DNA from: JARDZU01 sp963730285
GTDB lineage: Bacteria; Actinomycetota; Acidimicrobiia; Spongiisociales; ZC4RG35
Reading direction: 5' to 3'
DNA: 64,000 nucleotides
Assembly: GCA_963730285.1 (NCBI GenBank)
Contig: CAVSQY010000009.1
Span: forward strand, 1 to 64,000
Part shown: positions 23,119 to 32,013 of the stretch, one piece after another
Layout: each line of letters begins with the position of its first letter
Numbering within the stretch: the stretch's first letter is position 1
Translations under genes and position numbers: made by a program
Notes under the pieces: generated by a model
Databases searched by the model: none
Told to the model about the DNA's origin: nothing
Seen by the model: only the letters and a program-made list of their open reading frames with translations

Positions 23119-24312
23119 GTGAGCGAGCCACGTCTAGGTCGGATAGCGAGGATCGCACCACCGCGTCTGCAGACCAAGGAGACGAGCAGCCGCCGTAGCG
23201 CCACCTGGCTCGAGTTGTTCTACGACCTGGCCTTCGTGGTGGTCATCGCCATCCTGGCCGGCCGTCTCCTCTCCGACATCTCATGGACCGGTTGGTGGTC
23301 GTTCCTCGCCTACTTCTCGCTTCTCTGGTGGCTGTGGGCAAGCCACACCTTCTACGCCGACCGCTATGACACCGACGACTTCGTCTACCGACTGCTGGCC
23401 ACGGCTCAGATCGTGGCTGTGGTGGTCATCGGCGCATCGCTGACACACGGCCCGGCCGAGTCCACCATGGCCTTTGCCGCCGGTTATGCCACCGCCCGTC
23501 TTGTGTTGCTGGGCATGTACTGGCGGGTCTATCGCCACGTCGCCGAGACCCGGAGCCTGGTCGCCGGATATCTCATCGGGTTCGGCATAGCGGCAGCCGT
23601 ATGGCTGGTGTCTGTCTTCACGCCCGAATCGACCCGAATCGTCCTCTGGGCGGTGGCGATCAGCATCGACCTGGCCACACCATGGTTGATCCGACGCCAA
23701 CAGGCCACGGTCCCCCTCGACGAGTCACATCTGCCCGAGCGGTTCGGGTTGCTCCTGCTCCTCGTCCTCGGCCAGTTGCTCACCGCAATTGCCTCGGGGC
23801 TGGGCAAGTCCGCCTGGTCGGCCCGGACCCTGGGAATGGCAGTACTCGGGCTGGCAGTGGCCACGCTCCTCTGGTGGCTCTACTTCGACAACGCCGAAGG
23901 CTCGGTGGTGAGAAGGCGAAGCGTCGAAGAGACAAACTGGCGGCCCACGGTATGGATCTACACCCATCTCCCCCTTGCCGCCGCACTGGTGATGGTGGGT
24001 GTCGGTCTCGACCGCGCCCTCATCCTCGTCGGGGAGGGGACGATGGACCACCCGTCGAGATGGCTCTTGGTCTCCGGGATAGGGATGGCCCTGGCCTCGA
24101 TGGCAATGATCCAGCTGGCCTCGTTGAATCATCCGCAAGGATCGCTGAACCGGGCTATCGCCATCAACCGGCTCGCCGCCATCCCCGTCCTGGTCCTGAT
24201 CGGAGCCCTGCCCGATGTGAGCCCGGTTTGGTCCCTGGCCGGAGCCACCGCCATCTGTGTGGCGGTGTTGATTGCCGACATGACCGTCTGGGACCGGGCT
24301 CACCAAACCTGA
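23119..24312 (+). CDS. Low temperature requirement protein A (LtrA) family membrane protein
   Basis: A polytopic membrane protein of about 397 residues. The N-terminal signature SATWLELFYDLAFVVVI is the hallmark of the LtrA family; about ten to twelve hydrophobic segments follow. The first was linked to cold growth in Listeria, but the molecular role is unknown. GTG 23119 is taken as start; the frame is open to 23089. A 22-base palindrome follows the stop. Confidence 0.8.
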   Translation: MSEPRLGRIARIAPPRLQTKETSSRRSATWLELFYDLAFVVVIAILAGRLLSDISWTGWWSFLAYFSLLWWLWASHTFYADRYDTDDFVYRLLATAQIVAVVVIGASLTHGPAESTMAFAAGYATARLVLLGMYWRVYRHVAETRSLVAGYLIGFGIAAAVWLVSVFTPESTRIVLWAVAISIDLATPWLIRRQQATVPLDESHLPERFGLLLLLVLGQLLTAIASGLGKSAWSARTLGMAVLGLAVATLLWWLYFDNAEGSVVRRRSVEETNWRPTVWIYTHLPLAAALVMVGVGLDRALILVGEGTMDHPSRWLLVSGIGMALASMAMIQLASLNHPQGSLNRAIAINRLAAIPVLVLIGALPDVSPVWSLAGATAICVAVLIADMTVWDRAHQT

Positions 24313-24320
24313 GCAGGACC

Positions 24321-24342
24321 TGCCAAATAGGACCATTTGGCA
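24321..24342. promoter_or_regulatory. Perfect 8-6-8 palindrome
   Basis: TGCCAAAT, spacer AGGACC, ATTTGGCA. It lies 9 bases after the LtrA stop and 66 bases before the next ATG. There is no T-run, so it looks like an operator for the 24408 gene rather than a terminator. Confidence 0.5.
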
Positions 24343-24407
24343 CTAGCCGCATTCGCGGGAAAACGACACGATCGAACAAATGGTGATCATCGAGAAAGGA
24401 AAAAGTC

Positions 24408-24842
24408 ATGATCACTAACGAAAGGCTCGATCGGCCCCGGACCAAAGAACGCGGCCGATATTGGTGGGTGATCTCGGTCAGCAGTGTGCTGTTGGCAGTG
24501 CTCTTCGCCAGTGTCTTCTCCCCCGACATGATCACGGGGTCGGCCCAGGAGCATTTGCCCCTTGCCGGTTTCGTCGACTGGATCTGGGCGGCGGTGACCA
24601 TCGGCTATCTGTCCTTTGTTCGTAGAGACCGCGCCGACATGGCACTCGGCATGACTGTTGCAGTCCTCTGGCTGGCGATTGCGATCACGTCGATCGCTGC
24701 CCCGGTGCTGGTGACCGGAACCGATCCGACTCAGATCCCACTGGCTGCCATGCTGGCTCCCGTGCTCGGGACCATCGTGACCGGGTTCCTGGCGCTGCAT
24801 GCCACCAGTCGCAACGACGACGTCTGGCGATATCAACTCTGA
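24408..24842 (+). CDS. Four-helix membrane protein
   Basis: A 144-residue hypothetical membrane protein with four hydrophobic segments (around residues 19-37, 53-68, 80-98 and 112-128) and charged ends. A GAAAGGAAAAAG stretch upstream of the ATG serves as ribosome-binding site. The palindrome at 24321-24342 may control it. No family recognised. Confidence 0.65.
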   Translation: MITNERLDRPRTKERGRYWWVISVSSVLLAVLFASVFSPDMITGSAQEHLPLAGFVDWIWAAVTIGYLSFVRRDRADMALGMTVAVLWLAIAITSIAAPVLVTGTDPTQIPLAAMLAPVLGTIVTGFLALHATSRNDDVWRYQL

Positions 24843-24899
24843 CAGAGACAGCGCCGAGACCAACTGGCGGGCCCGCCCGGGATGATGAGTGACCCGGCG

Positions 24900-24905
24900 T
24901 AGGAT
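24900..24905 (+). promoter_or_regulatory. -10 box retained in front of the zinc-ribbon relic
   Basis: TAGGAT, 7 bases before GTG 24913, matching the spacing at intact leaderless genes. Confidence 0.45.
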
Positions 24906-24912
24906 CGTTTCA

Positions 24913-25074
24913 GTGTCAGACCTCATCAGCGGCAGGCCTGGGCTACACCAAAGCAAGATGGCAAGTTCTGTGGCGACTGTGGCGTCGCCCGCGGACAGGT
25001 CTGCCGGTCATGTGGCACGACCAACTCACCTGGAGTGAATTTCTGCGGATCGAAAGTCGGGTCTAGAGACCCGA
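24913..25074 (+). pseudogene. Relic of a zinc-ribbon N-terminus of a cyclase/ATPase-type regulator
   Basis: A GTG at 24913 lies 7 bases after TAGGAT (24900-24905), a leaderless promoter as used by intact genes. The N-terminus (MSDLISGRPGLHQ) is in one frame; from about 24956 another frame reads GKFCGDCGVARGQVCRSCG and then SPGVNFCG, a double zinc ribbon as at the start of actinobacterial cyclase-ATPase proteins. After 25060 homology is lost. The shift in frame and missing remainder mark it as decayed. It is convergent with the terpene-cyclase-like gene. Confidence 0.65.
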
Positions 25075-26013
25075 TCAGAGGTGCGCCAGGTCTGCTTTCA
25101 CCGACTCCCACTGCCCAGCGAGGTCGGCGGACACTTCGCCTGGTCGGCCGATCGCCCCGAGGAGGGGGAAAGAGGACACAGGGAGACCGACCTCCCACTC
25201 AACGCCCCCGCGCCACTCCAGCGTCTTCCTCCCCATCCACGGACGTCGTCCCGCCACCATGCCATCGTCGGAGAGACTCCTCTCTATCACAGCCGTGGCG
25301 TCGTCCACCAGCTCAACGGGCAAAGGTTGGCCTCTCATCACGGCCCAACGGGCCAGGAACCTGAAGCCACGCAGGACGTCGTAGTAGTAGAAACGGGGGA
25401 AGCAGAGGTCGAGCCAATCCGGGTCTATCACGTCACCACCCGACGACCGGTAGAGACGATGATTGATCAGGTATTCGGCCCCCCGGTCGAGAAACTCGAT
25501 CTCCTCGAGTGTGAAATCCCTATCCGTGTGGAACAGCACCGCCCCGAGGGGCGGGAGTGTGGAGACGATCGAGCTCTTGGGAGTGGGCTTCAAATAGGCG
25601 GCTTCGTCACAGTTGAGACCTCCGTCGGGCAGCTGATACCTGAAGAACCAGCGTCGCATCCAGGGGACCCTTGCATCGAGATCAATCCCACAAGCGCTGA
25701 GCACCTGATACATGGTCCCCAGGGCACAGTGGCAGACGATGTGGCGATATCCGTCGATCTCCGGAGGAAGTGTCTCTTGGCGCAGTGGGAAGAAAGTGAG
25801 GAAATGGGTGCCGAATTCCTCCATCATGGCCGCCACGGGTTCGGCCGGGATGCGATCGGCCAGACCCATCTCCCAGAGCAGGGTCATGTGCCACCAAGGC
25901 GAATCCCATTTGGGCCAATACGGGTCGCGGCGAATGGACTCGATCGCCCGATCGGACGACAGGTACTCAGTCGACTGATCGACTGCTTCCTCGACGGTGA
26001 ACACGTCGCTCAT
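25075..26013 (-). CDS. Terpenoid cyclase/prenyltransferase-fold protein
   Basis: A 312-residue all-helical protein with alpha/alpha-barrel repeats of the terpene cyclase/prenyltransferase type, e.g. VPWMRRWFFRYQLPDGGLNCDE and YYDVLRGFRFLARWA. Similar genomic proteins are annotated as squalene-cyclase-like, but the DxDD motif of class II cyclases is not seen, so a catalytic role is unproven. ATG 26013 is chosen because it lies 8 bases after a TAGCCT -10 box; GTG 26019 is too close. Confidence 0.65.
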   Translation of the reverse strand: MSDVFTVEEAVDQSTEYLSSDRAIESIRRDPYWPKWDSPWWHMTLLWEMGLADRIPAEPVAAMMEEFGTHFLTFFPLRQETLPPEIDGYRHIVCHCALGTMYQVLSACGIDLDARVPWMRRWFFRYQLPDGGLNCDEAAYLKPTPKSSIVSTLPPLGAVLFHTDRDFTLEEIEFLDRGAEYLINHRLYRSSGGDVIDPDWLDLCFPRFYYYDVLRGFRFLARWAVMRGQPLPVELVDDATAVIERSLSDDGMVAGRRPWMGRKTLEWRGGVEWEVGLPVSSFPLLGAIGRPGEVSADLAGQWESVKADLAHL

Positions 26014-26021
26014 CGCCACCG

Positions 26022-26027
26022 AGGCTA
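26022..26027 (-). promoter_or_regulatory. -10 box for leaderless cyclase-fold gene
   Basis: TAGCCT on the minus strand, 8 bases before ATG 26013. Confidence 0.45.
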
Positions 26028-26086
26028 GCGATCAGGTCCACCTCCAAAGGCTGACCAATGACCGGGCCATCGGCTATCAAGGGTCG

Positions 26087-27028
26087 ATGGGTTTTCGCCC
26101 GAGCTCGGCCGTGACAGGGTGGGTAGTGACGACGGTTCTCCTTCTCACCGCCTGCTCGAGCGGGTTGACGCCCACCACCGGCGCCGACTCCTCCAACGCG
26201 ACCACCCAGGAGACCTCGACGACCCGCGCCTCGACGACGACGATCCGGGACACAGAGCCCACGACCACTTTCGCCAGTGGCCCATCAGGAGAGGCCGCCA
26301 CCGTCCTCTCGGTCACCGACGGGGACACCATCCGGGTCGACTACGAAGGTGCCGATGAGGCTGTTCGACTTATCGGGATCAACAGCCCCGAGGTCGGCGA
26401 GTGCTTCTACGCCCAGTCATCGGACGCGTTGGCGACTCTGGTCGACGGGCGAAGCGTCCTCATGGTCGCCGATGTCTCCGACCGCGACCAGTACGGCCGT
26501 CTGCTGCGTTACCTGTATCTGCCCGATGGCACATTCGTCAACGAGGATCTGGTTCGTCAGGGGTTCGCCCTGGCCCGTGACTACCCGCCGGATTCGGGCG
26601 AGGCCGACCGTCTGGCCTTCGCCCAATCGGAGGCTGAATCTGAAAGTCTGGGATTGTGGGCTCCGGACGCCTGTGGCAAAGCCGACACCTCTTCCGGTCT
26701 GCGAATCACCGAGGTGGTGTACGACGCCCCGGGTGACGACAACGACAACCTCAACGGCGAGTGGGTGGAGATCACCAACCAGGGCTCGAGCGCTGCCTCC
26801 ATGTCCGGTTGGGTGCTGAAAGACGAGTCGGCTTCACACCGCTATCCATTCCCGAACGGCTTCACCCTCGCTGCCGGTGCCAGCGTCGAGGTGTTCACCG
26901 GTTGTGGCACAGACACCACCACCGACCTGTATTGGTGCAACACGGGCAGCGCCGTGTGGAACAACGGTGGGGACACGGCCTTCCTCCTCGACCCGGGCGG
27001 GAATATCCACGACGAATGGTCCTACTGA
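26087..27028 (+). CDS. Secreted nuclease (SNase domain) with lamin-tail domain, lipoprotein
   Basis: A 313-residue lipoprotein. Signal ending in LLTAC, then a Thr-rich linker. The staphylococcal-nuclease domain starts at AATVLSVTDGDTIRVDY and includes the catalytic region VRLIGINSPEVGE and RLLRYLYLPDGTFVNEDLVRQG, with active-site Arg and Glu in expected positions. The C-terminal third (LRITEVVYDAPGDD, NGEWVEITNQG) is a lamin-tail domain, common on secreted nucleases. It probably degrades extracellular DNA/RNA with Ca2+. The start at 26087 places the signal peptide correctly. Confidence 0.85.
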   Translation: MGFRPSSAVTGWVVTTVLLLTACSSGLTPTTGADSSNATTQETSTTRASTTTIRDTEPTTTFASGPSGEAATVLSVTDGDTIRVDYEGADEAVRLIGINSPEVGECFYAQSSDALATLVDGRSVLMVADVSDRDQYGRLLRYLYLPDGTFVNEDLVRQGFALARDYPPDSGEADRLAFAQSEAESESLGLWAPDACGKADTSSGLRITEVVYDAPGDDNDNLNGEWVEITNQGSSAASMSGWVLKDESASHRYPFPNGFTLAAGASVEVFTGCGTDTTTDLYWCNTGSAVWNNGGDTAFLLDPGGNIHDEWSY

Positions 27029-27072
27029 GCATCAGAGCCACGCGGGAAGGCTCCTCAGGCTACAACTAGGTC

Positions 27073-27612
27073 ATGAGGAGGACATTTCGGGCGCTCGTTG
27101 CCGACCTCCTGACCATCACCCGAGCGGGTCTGGCGGTGCTGGTGATCCCCGCCATCTGGTCAGGCCGGCTCGAATTGGCGGCGCTCATCGTCTCGATGGC
27201 GTGGCTTACCGACTTCCTGGATGGCCGCCTGGCTCGCATGGCCTCCGATGAGACCCGGATGGGCCCCTGGGACCTGACCGTCGACACTCTGTTCGGTGCC
27301 GGTCTGCTGGTAGGCCTCGCCGGTGCACATGTCGTCCCGGTGCTCTTCGCGGTGGTGGCGATCGTCGCTCTCGGCGGATGGTTCGTGACCGGCAACCCGA
27401 CCGCTTCGATGCTGCTCCAACTGGCCGGGTTCCTCCCGCTGCTCAGGCTGCTCTGGCTGGAGCGACCCGACGCCTGGTGGCTGCCCTTCCTCACCGCGGC
27501 ACTGATCGGCTTGGCCGACTGGCGCCGACTGCTCACCATCAACATTCCCCTCTTTCTCCGTGGGCTGATCGGCCGGACACCGGGTGGGCCCGGTCAGGGA
27601 CGACTGCAGTGA
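27073..27612 (+). CDS. CDP-alcohol phosphatidyltransferase family membrane protein
   Basis: A 179-residue membrane enzyme of phospholipid head-group transfer. The motif DGRLAR, eight residues, then GPWDLTVD fits DGxxAR(x8)GxxxDxxxD except that one residue is missing between Gly and the third Asp. Four Asp are still present. Typical members are about 180-200 residues, as here. The next gene, a ceramidase-fold protein, starts inside its stop (GTGA), so both act in membrane lipid metabolism. Which alcohol is transferred is unknown. Confidence 0.75.
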   Translation: MRRTFRALVADLLTITRAGLAVLVIPAIWSGRLELAALIVSMAWLTDFLDGRLARMASDETRMGPWDLTVDTLFGAGLLVGLAGAHVVPVLFAVVAIVALGGWFVTGNPTASMLLQLAGFLPLLRLLWLERPDAWWLPFLTAALIGLADWRRLLTINIPLFLRGLIGRTPGGPGQGRLQ

Positions 27613-28610
27613 GATCGACGTCAAAAGAAAACACACGAGTTGGCTCGGCGTATCGCCCGACCGTGATGGCGGCGATCGCCCTGGCTGTCTTTGCGGTCCT
27701 CTTCGCCATAGGCGGATCGTTGGGCTGGTGGGCGCCGGCGGCCAACGAGCAGGCCATCGGTGAGGTTTCCCGTTGGTGCGAGCGGGTGAGCGGCGGCTGG
27801 CTGCGAGAGCCGGTCAACACTCTGGGAAATCTCGGGTTCGTGGTCTCGGGTCTGACCATGTTCGTAGTCTTGGCGATCGACACCCGGCTCCACCGCCCGC
27901 GGGTCAATGGGTTCATCGGCAACCAGCCGATGGCCCTTCTCTACGCCTCGGCATCACTGTTCCTCGGTCCCGGCTCCATGCTGATGCACGGGAGCCACAC
28001 CCTCTTCGGAGCATGGCTGGACAATGTCTCGATGGTCGCATTCATCCTGATCCCCTGGCTGTTCAACCTGGCGGTTTTGGGGAGATGGAAGGACCGCATG
28101 TTCTTCATCGTCTACGGCGCGGTCCTGTCTGCCTACGGCCTCGGATATTGGTTCGTGGGCCCGGATCTCGGGATCGGCCTCGACCTCTTTGGCGTCTCGA
28201 TCGGTCTCTGGCTCATCTCCGAGGTGCTGTACCGGTTCTGGTCACCGGGGGTGCGGCCCCTGTCCGGGCTGGTCGGGTTCGTGGTGGCGGCCGTGTTCGG
28301 GGTCACGCCGATGGTGATGCTCGAGGACCCTGGCGCCCACTGGTGGGTGGTCCTGTTCTGGGTGCCGGCCTTGCTCGCCACCGGGCCGCCCGAGACACGA
28401 CGCAGGTACGCGCCATGGTTCTGGGCCGGTTTGATCTCCTTCCTGGTCGCCTACGCCATCTGGACCACTGGCATCGACACCAGCAGCTGGTGCCGGCCTG
28501 ATTCCCCCATCCAGGCGCATGCCATCTGGCACATCCTTACTGCCCTGGCCACGTGGTGTTTCTTCAAGTTCCTTCGCAGCGAGCGAGCAACCCAACTCGA
28601 GAGCGCTTGA
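27609..28610 (+). CDS. Ceramidase-family (CREST) membrane hydrolase
   Basis: A 333-residue seven-helix protein with the alkaline-ceramidase signature: RWCERV, REPVNTLGNLGFVVSG, GPGSMLMHGS and a C-terminal QAHAIWHILTALA. The conserved His and Asp residues bind Zn2+ in this superfamily. Family members hydrolyse ceramides or related amide lipids. GTG 27609 overlaps the upstream stop; a longer frame from 27378 lies inside the preceding gene and is rejected. Coupling to a CDP-alcohol phosphotransferase suggests an unusual membrane lipid. Confidence 0.75.
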   Translation: MRSTSKENTRVGSAYRPTVMAAIALAVFAVLFAIGGSLGWWAPAANEQAIGEVSRWCERVSGGWLREPVNTLGNLGFVVSGLTMFVVLAIDTRLHRPRVNGFIGNQPMALLYASASLFLGPGSMLMHGSHTLFGAWLDNVSMVAFILIPWLFNLAVLGRWKDRMFFIVYGAVLSAYGLGYWFVGPDLGIGLDLFGVSIGLWLISEVLYRFWSPGVRPLSGLVGFVVAAVFGVTPMVMLEDPGAHWWVVLFWVPALLATGPPETRRRYAPWFWAGLISFLVAYAIWTTGIDTSSWCRPDSPIQAHAIWHILTALATWCFFKFLRSERATQLESA

Positions 28611-28664
28611 GACGATGAGGGGCATGGTTCTCGAAGTGGTCACACCTGCGAGACTCACCCGAAC

Positions 28665-29924
28665 TTGGATGACAACGTGACCACCAGTGCAGACCTGGTC
28701 CCGAAGCATCGACGCCTTCCGCCGGCAATAGAGCGCCTTCTCTCGATCGCGGTCGTCGAAGGCGACGACCCCGGGACGGTTCGGAGCAAGAGGCTCCTGA
28801 CCGGCGCCCTGGCGGTGTCACTATTCACTTCGAGTGTCTCGGTCTACCTCGACTACCGGTCCGGTGCTCGTTTCGCGGCGATGGCGATCGGCCTGACGCT
28901 CACAACCTCTCTCGGATCACTCCTGGCGATGTGGCGGAGTCCTGCGACCTATCCGGGCGTCATGCACTTCGTCCTTGCTTCAACACTTGTCGCGTCGGGC
29001 GCGGTCACAGTCATGTTCGGTGGGATAGCCGAGTCCGGAGCCAGCACGGTGTGGGGCGTGATCACAATCCTGGGCGCCGTGGTTATCTTTGCCGATCGAC
29101 GGGCAACCTTCTGGCTCGTCGCCTTCGTCGTCTCGACTCTGGTTTCCGTGTGGTGGGGCGAGTTCGCCGATCCCATCTACATCCTGGAGAACCCGCGGTC
29201 CTCGGTTCTCTTCAATCTCCTGGTGGTGTTGGTCTTCGTCTACGCCGCCATGTACTTCTATGTGCGGATCACGGCGCGGTTGCAGAGCCAGTCCGACGCA
29301 CTCCTGCGAAACATCCTCCCCGCCCAGATCGCCGACCAGCTCAAAGTCTCCGGCGAGAGAATCGCCGAAGAATACGAATCCGCTTCGATTCTCTTCGCCG
29401 ACGCGGCCGGGTTCACCCCGATGAGTGCAGGTCTCAGCTCGACCGAATTGATCGAAGTCCTCGACGAAGTCTTCACCTGCTTCGACGAGCTCGTGGCGGG
29501 TCGTGGTCTGGAAAAGATCAAGACTATCGGGGACGCATACATGGTGGCGGCGGGTGTGCCGGCCAGACGCGACGACCACGCGCAGGCGATCTGCGACCTG
29601 GCCTTGGAGATGCAAGAGGAGCTGGCTACGAGATCGTTCCAGGGACGACGTCTCCGGTTCCGAATCGGGATCGCATCGGGGCCGGTGGTGGCCGGGATCA
29701 TCGGCCGCACCAAGTTCAGCTACGACCTGTGGGGTGACACGGTAAACACCGCCTCTCGGATGGAGTCATCCGGTGTCCCCGATCGAATCCAGATCACGGC
29801 AGGCACCCACGCTCTGGTGCAAGAGAGCTTCGTCTGTGAGCCGAAAGGCACTATCGAAGTCAAAGGGAAAGGCCCGATGGAGGTTTGGTACCTGTTGGGC
29901 CGAAAACCACATACCGAAAGCTGA
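28665..29924 (+). CDS. Membrane-bound class III adenylate cyclase
   Basis: A 419-residue cyclase. Residues 44-200 contain six membrane segments; the cyclase domain begins near residue 225. Both metal-binding Asp (ILFADAAGF and KTIGDAYM), the ATP-selecting Lys (EKIKTIG) and Asp (YDLWGD) and the transition-state Asn/Arg (VNTASRM) are present, so it should be an active homodimeric adenylate cyclase. TTG 28665 or GTG 28677 is the start. It makes cAMP that the cNMP-binding fusion at 36447-39449 could sense. Confidence 0.9.
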   Translation: MDDNVTTSADLVPKHRRLPPAIERLLSIAVVEGDDPGTVRSKRLLTGALAVSLFTSSVSVYLDYRSGARFAAMAIGLTLTTSLGSLLAMWRSPATYPGVMHFVLASTLVASGAVTVMFGGIAESGASTVWGVITILGAVVIFADRRATFWLVAFVVSTLVSVWWGEFADPIYILENPRSSVLFNLLVVLVFVYAAMYFYVRITARLQSQSDALLRNILPAQIADQLKVSGERIAEEYESASILFADAAGFTPMSAGLSSTELIEVLDEVFTCFDELVAGRGLEKIKTIGDAYMVAAGVPARRDDHAQAICDLALEMQEELATRSFQGRRLRFRIGIASGPVVAGIIGRTKFSYDLWGDTVNTASRMESSGVPDRIQITAGTHALVQESFVCEPKGTIEVKGKGPMEVWYLLGRKPHTES

Positions 29925-29939
29925 GTCTCGATCGGATGT

Positions 29940-31271
29940 TCAGCCAGAAATCCTGTTGTCACGGCGGATGACACGACCGGTACTGCGACGAATCAGAAAC
30001 TCGAGCCCAAACGCCGTCCCGATGACCCCGCCTCCCAGAACCAGGACCAGCGGCTGGTCGACGGCCATGCGCACGATGAAAGCGACGGCGGTTCCCGATG
30101 TGGCGAGAATGGCCAGGGTCAGCAACCAGGCATGGGCGCCGGTCTCGGCTCGAAGCCGGAGATGGCCGGCGCCAACGGCGATATAGACCAGCAAGGCGGC
30201 CAAACCGCCCAGTGCTGCCACCTGCGACAGGTCGAGGATCGTGGCCAGCACCAGGACGATCGTCGAGGTTATGAAGAGGCCCTCGGGAGCACCATGCCAG
30301 CTCCGTCTATCGAAACTCGCCGGCAGCTCGCCCCTCTTGGCGATCACGTAGCTGACGTTGGTAGACCCATAGAGAGCAGCGTTGATCGCCGAGGCCGTAG
30401 AGAGCATGGCCACGATCGACATGATGGTGAACCCGGCCCGTCCAAACACTGGTTCGGCGGCGACGGCCAGGGCCGTCTCTTTGTCCCTGACGATCTCCGC
30501 GACCGACAGGCTCCCAAAGGCGACGAGGGCAATAGACACATATAGCCCGATGACCACACCGATGCCGATGATCAACGAGCGCATCAGGTCCCGTCGCGGG
30601 TTGTCCATGTCGCCGGCCGCGTTGGTGATTACGCCGAAACCCGTGTAGGCGAAGAAGGCGAAGCCGACAGCAGCCATTAGTGAGGTGGGCGACGACACAG
30701 TGAACTCATCGGCGAATAGAGCCGACTTGATCCCGAAGGCGCCACCCACAACGAACACCGCGAGAACGGAGAGCTTGGCGGCCACCACCACGAGCTCCGC
30801 TTTCCCCACCGACGCCGATCCGGCGGCATTGACGAGTGTGAGCAAGATGATGGCGCCCGCGGCCAGCGCACCAACCAGCAGTGACGACGGTTGGCCCGGA
30901 GAGATCAGAGCGGAACCGTAGGACCCAAAGGCCCGGGCAACCATCGCCATCCCGATCACACCCGCGGCGTAGTAGAAGAGAGACAGGCCTCCCGAGAAGA
31001 CCCCTTCCCCATAGCCACGTGTGAGGTAGTCGACCGGTCCCCCGGCCGACGGATAGCGGGCGCCGAGCCGCCCGTAGGAATATCCGTTGAGGAGTGCGAC
31101 CACACCGCCCGCGGCGAAAGCGAGCCAGACGGATTCCCCGGCCACGGCTCCGACTTCGCCCAGTAGAGCGAAGATGCCGGCGCCCACCATGGAGCCGATC
31201 CCGAGCGAGACAGCACGCGCGACTGTCATCGTCGCCCGGCCCGCGGCGGTGGCCTCAGAGTCGGTTGTCAT
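29940..31271 (-). CDS. APC-superfamily amino acid permease
   Basis: A 443-residue transporter with twelve predicted membrane segments. The N-terminal VSLGIGSMVGAGIFALLGE is the substrate/ion-binding unwound helix of APC permeases; YTGFGVITNAAGDMDNPRRD is the conserved E/D-rich loop. Substrate cannot be assigned. ATG 31271 lies 8 bases after TAGGTT on the minus strand (leaderless). Confidence 0.85.
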   Translation of the reverse strand: MTTDSEATAAGRATMTVARAVSLGIGSMVGAGIFALLGEVGAVAGESVWLAFAAGGVVALLNGYSYGRLGARYPSAGGPVDYLTRGYGEGVFSGGLSLFYYAAGVIGMAMVARAFGSYGSALISPGQPSSLLVGALAAGAIILLTLVNAAGSASVGKAELVVVAAKLSVLAVFVVGGAFGIKSALFADEFTVSSPTSLMAAVGFAFFAYTGFGVITNAAGDMDNPRRDLMRSLIIGIGVVIGLYVSIALVAFGSLSVAEIVRDKETALAVAAEPVFGRAGFTIMSIVAMLSTASAINAALYGSTNVSYVIAKRGELPASFDRRSWHGAPEGLFITSTIVLVLATILDLSQVAALGGLAALLVYIAVGAGHLRLRAETGAHAWLLTLAILATSGTAVAFIVRMAVDQPLVLVLGGGVIGTAFGLEFLIRRSTGRVIRRDNRISG

Positions 31272-31279
31272 GGCTCCCG

Positions 31280-31285
31280 AACCTA
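31280..31285 (-). promoter_or_regulatory. -10 box for leaderless APC permease mRNA
   Basis: TAGGTT on the minus strand, 8 bases before the ATG at 31271. Confidence 0.55.
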
Positions 31286-31373
31286 ACGGTGTCCGCCGAA
31301 TCTTGGCTTACGATCAAATTGGGCGGCCCGACACGAGGTCTCGTGGTGGCGCCGTTCTGGCATGAGACCCGGG

Positions 31374-31919
31374 TCAGGTGCCTGGATTGATCTCGACCTT
31401 CTCGAATTCGACGTGACCGGGCTCGGCATAGCGTTGACCATTGGTCTCGTCATGGCGACCGAAATCGGGGGCGTCGAAGTCGACTTTGAGTGTGTATACC
31501 CCGTCGGACGGGACGTTCCAGTTGCGGGCGTAGTGATAGAGCATGGGATGCCAGACGAACTGGTGCCACTCGTTGCCCACCTCCTTGCCGGTGTCGTCGA
31601 CCAGGGTGACCTCGACATCGAGACCGGGGATGAAGCGGCCGTCGGCGGCGTCGCGCACCGTGATCTCGATGTGGGTGTTCTCTTCCTCCGGTTCCTTCCA
31701 GACCAGCTCGCCGGCATCGAGTTGATACAGTCCCTCGGCGTCTTCGATCGCATATCCGATCATGTAGTCGCCGGAGCGGATCTCGTCGCCACTCTTGGCG
31801 ACCTCCTCGACCATGTAGTCGAGAGCGCGTCCGTAGGCCTCTCCCTGGACCTTGGCGCGCCGCAATTGCTCGATCGACGCCTCATCGGTGTTCGGGTCCA
31901 TCGGTGGTAGCTCAGACAT
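31374..31919 (-). CDS. Tp34/P19-like iron-transport domain protein without signal peptide
   Basis: A 181-residue protein resembling periplasmic iron-binding proteins of the P19/Tp34 group: GYAIEDAEGLYQ, THIEITVRDAADGRFIPGLDVEVTL, a His-rich HPMLYHYARNW and DGVYTLKVDFDAPDFGRHDE. Met and His at these places bind Cu/Fe in the family. No signal peptide is seen, unlike characterised members, so it may be cytoplasmic or use another route. A good AGGAG precedes the ATG. Family assignment is moderate. Confidence 0.6.
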   Translation of the reverse strand: MSELPPMDPNTDEASIEQLRRAKVQGEAYGRALDYMVEEVAKSGDEIRSGDYMIGYAIEDAEGLYQLDAGELVWKEPEEENTHIEITVRDAADGRFIPGLDVEVTLVDDTGKEVGNEWHQFVWHPMLYHYARNWNVPSDGVYTLKVDFDAPDFGRHDETNGQRYAEPGHVEFEKVEINPGT

Positions 31920-32013
31920 GAAAACTCCTCTTTGACTGGCTTACTCGTTCTTTCCCCATCCAGGTCGGGAGCAAACAGCCGCAGGCCCTAATCGGGGGGC
32001 GGTTGAGCAGGCC

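Noticed and set aside
27378..27608. Extension of the ceramidase-family gene
   Set aside because: Overlaps the CDP-alcohol phosphotransferase gene; GTG 27609 has the usual GTGA coupling.
31332..31345. CACGAG-GT-CTCGTG palindrome between APC permease and P19-like genes
   Set aside because: Short and about 50 bases upstream of the permease -10 box; no second copy seen, so not called an operator.
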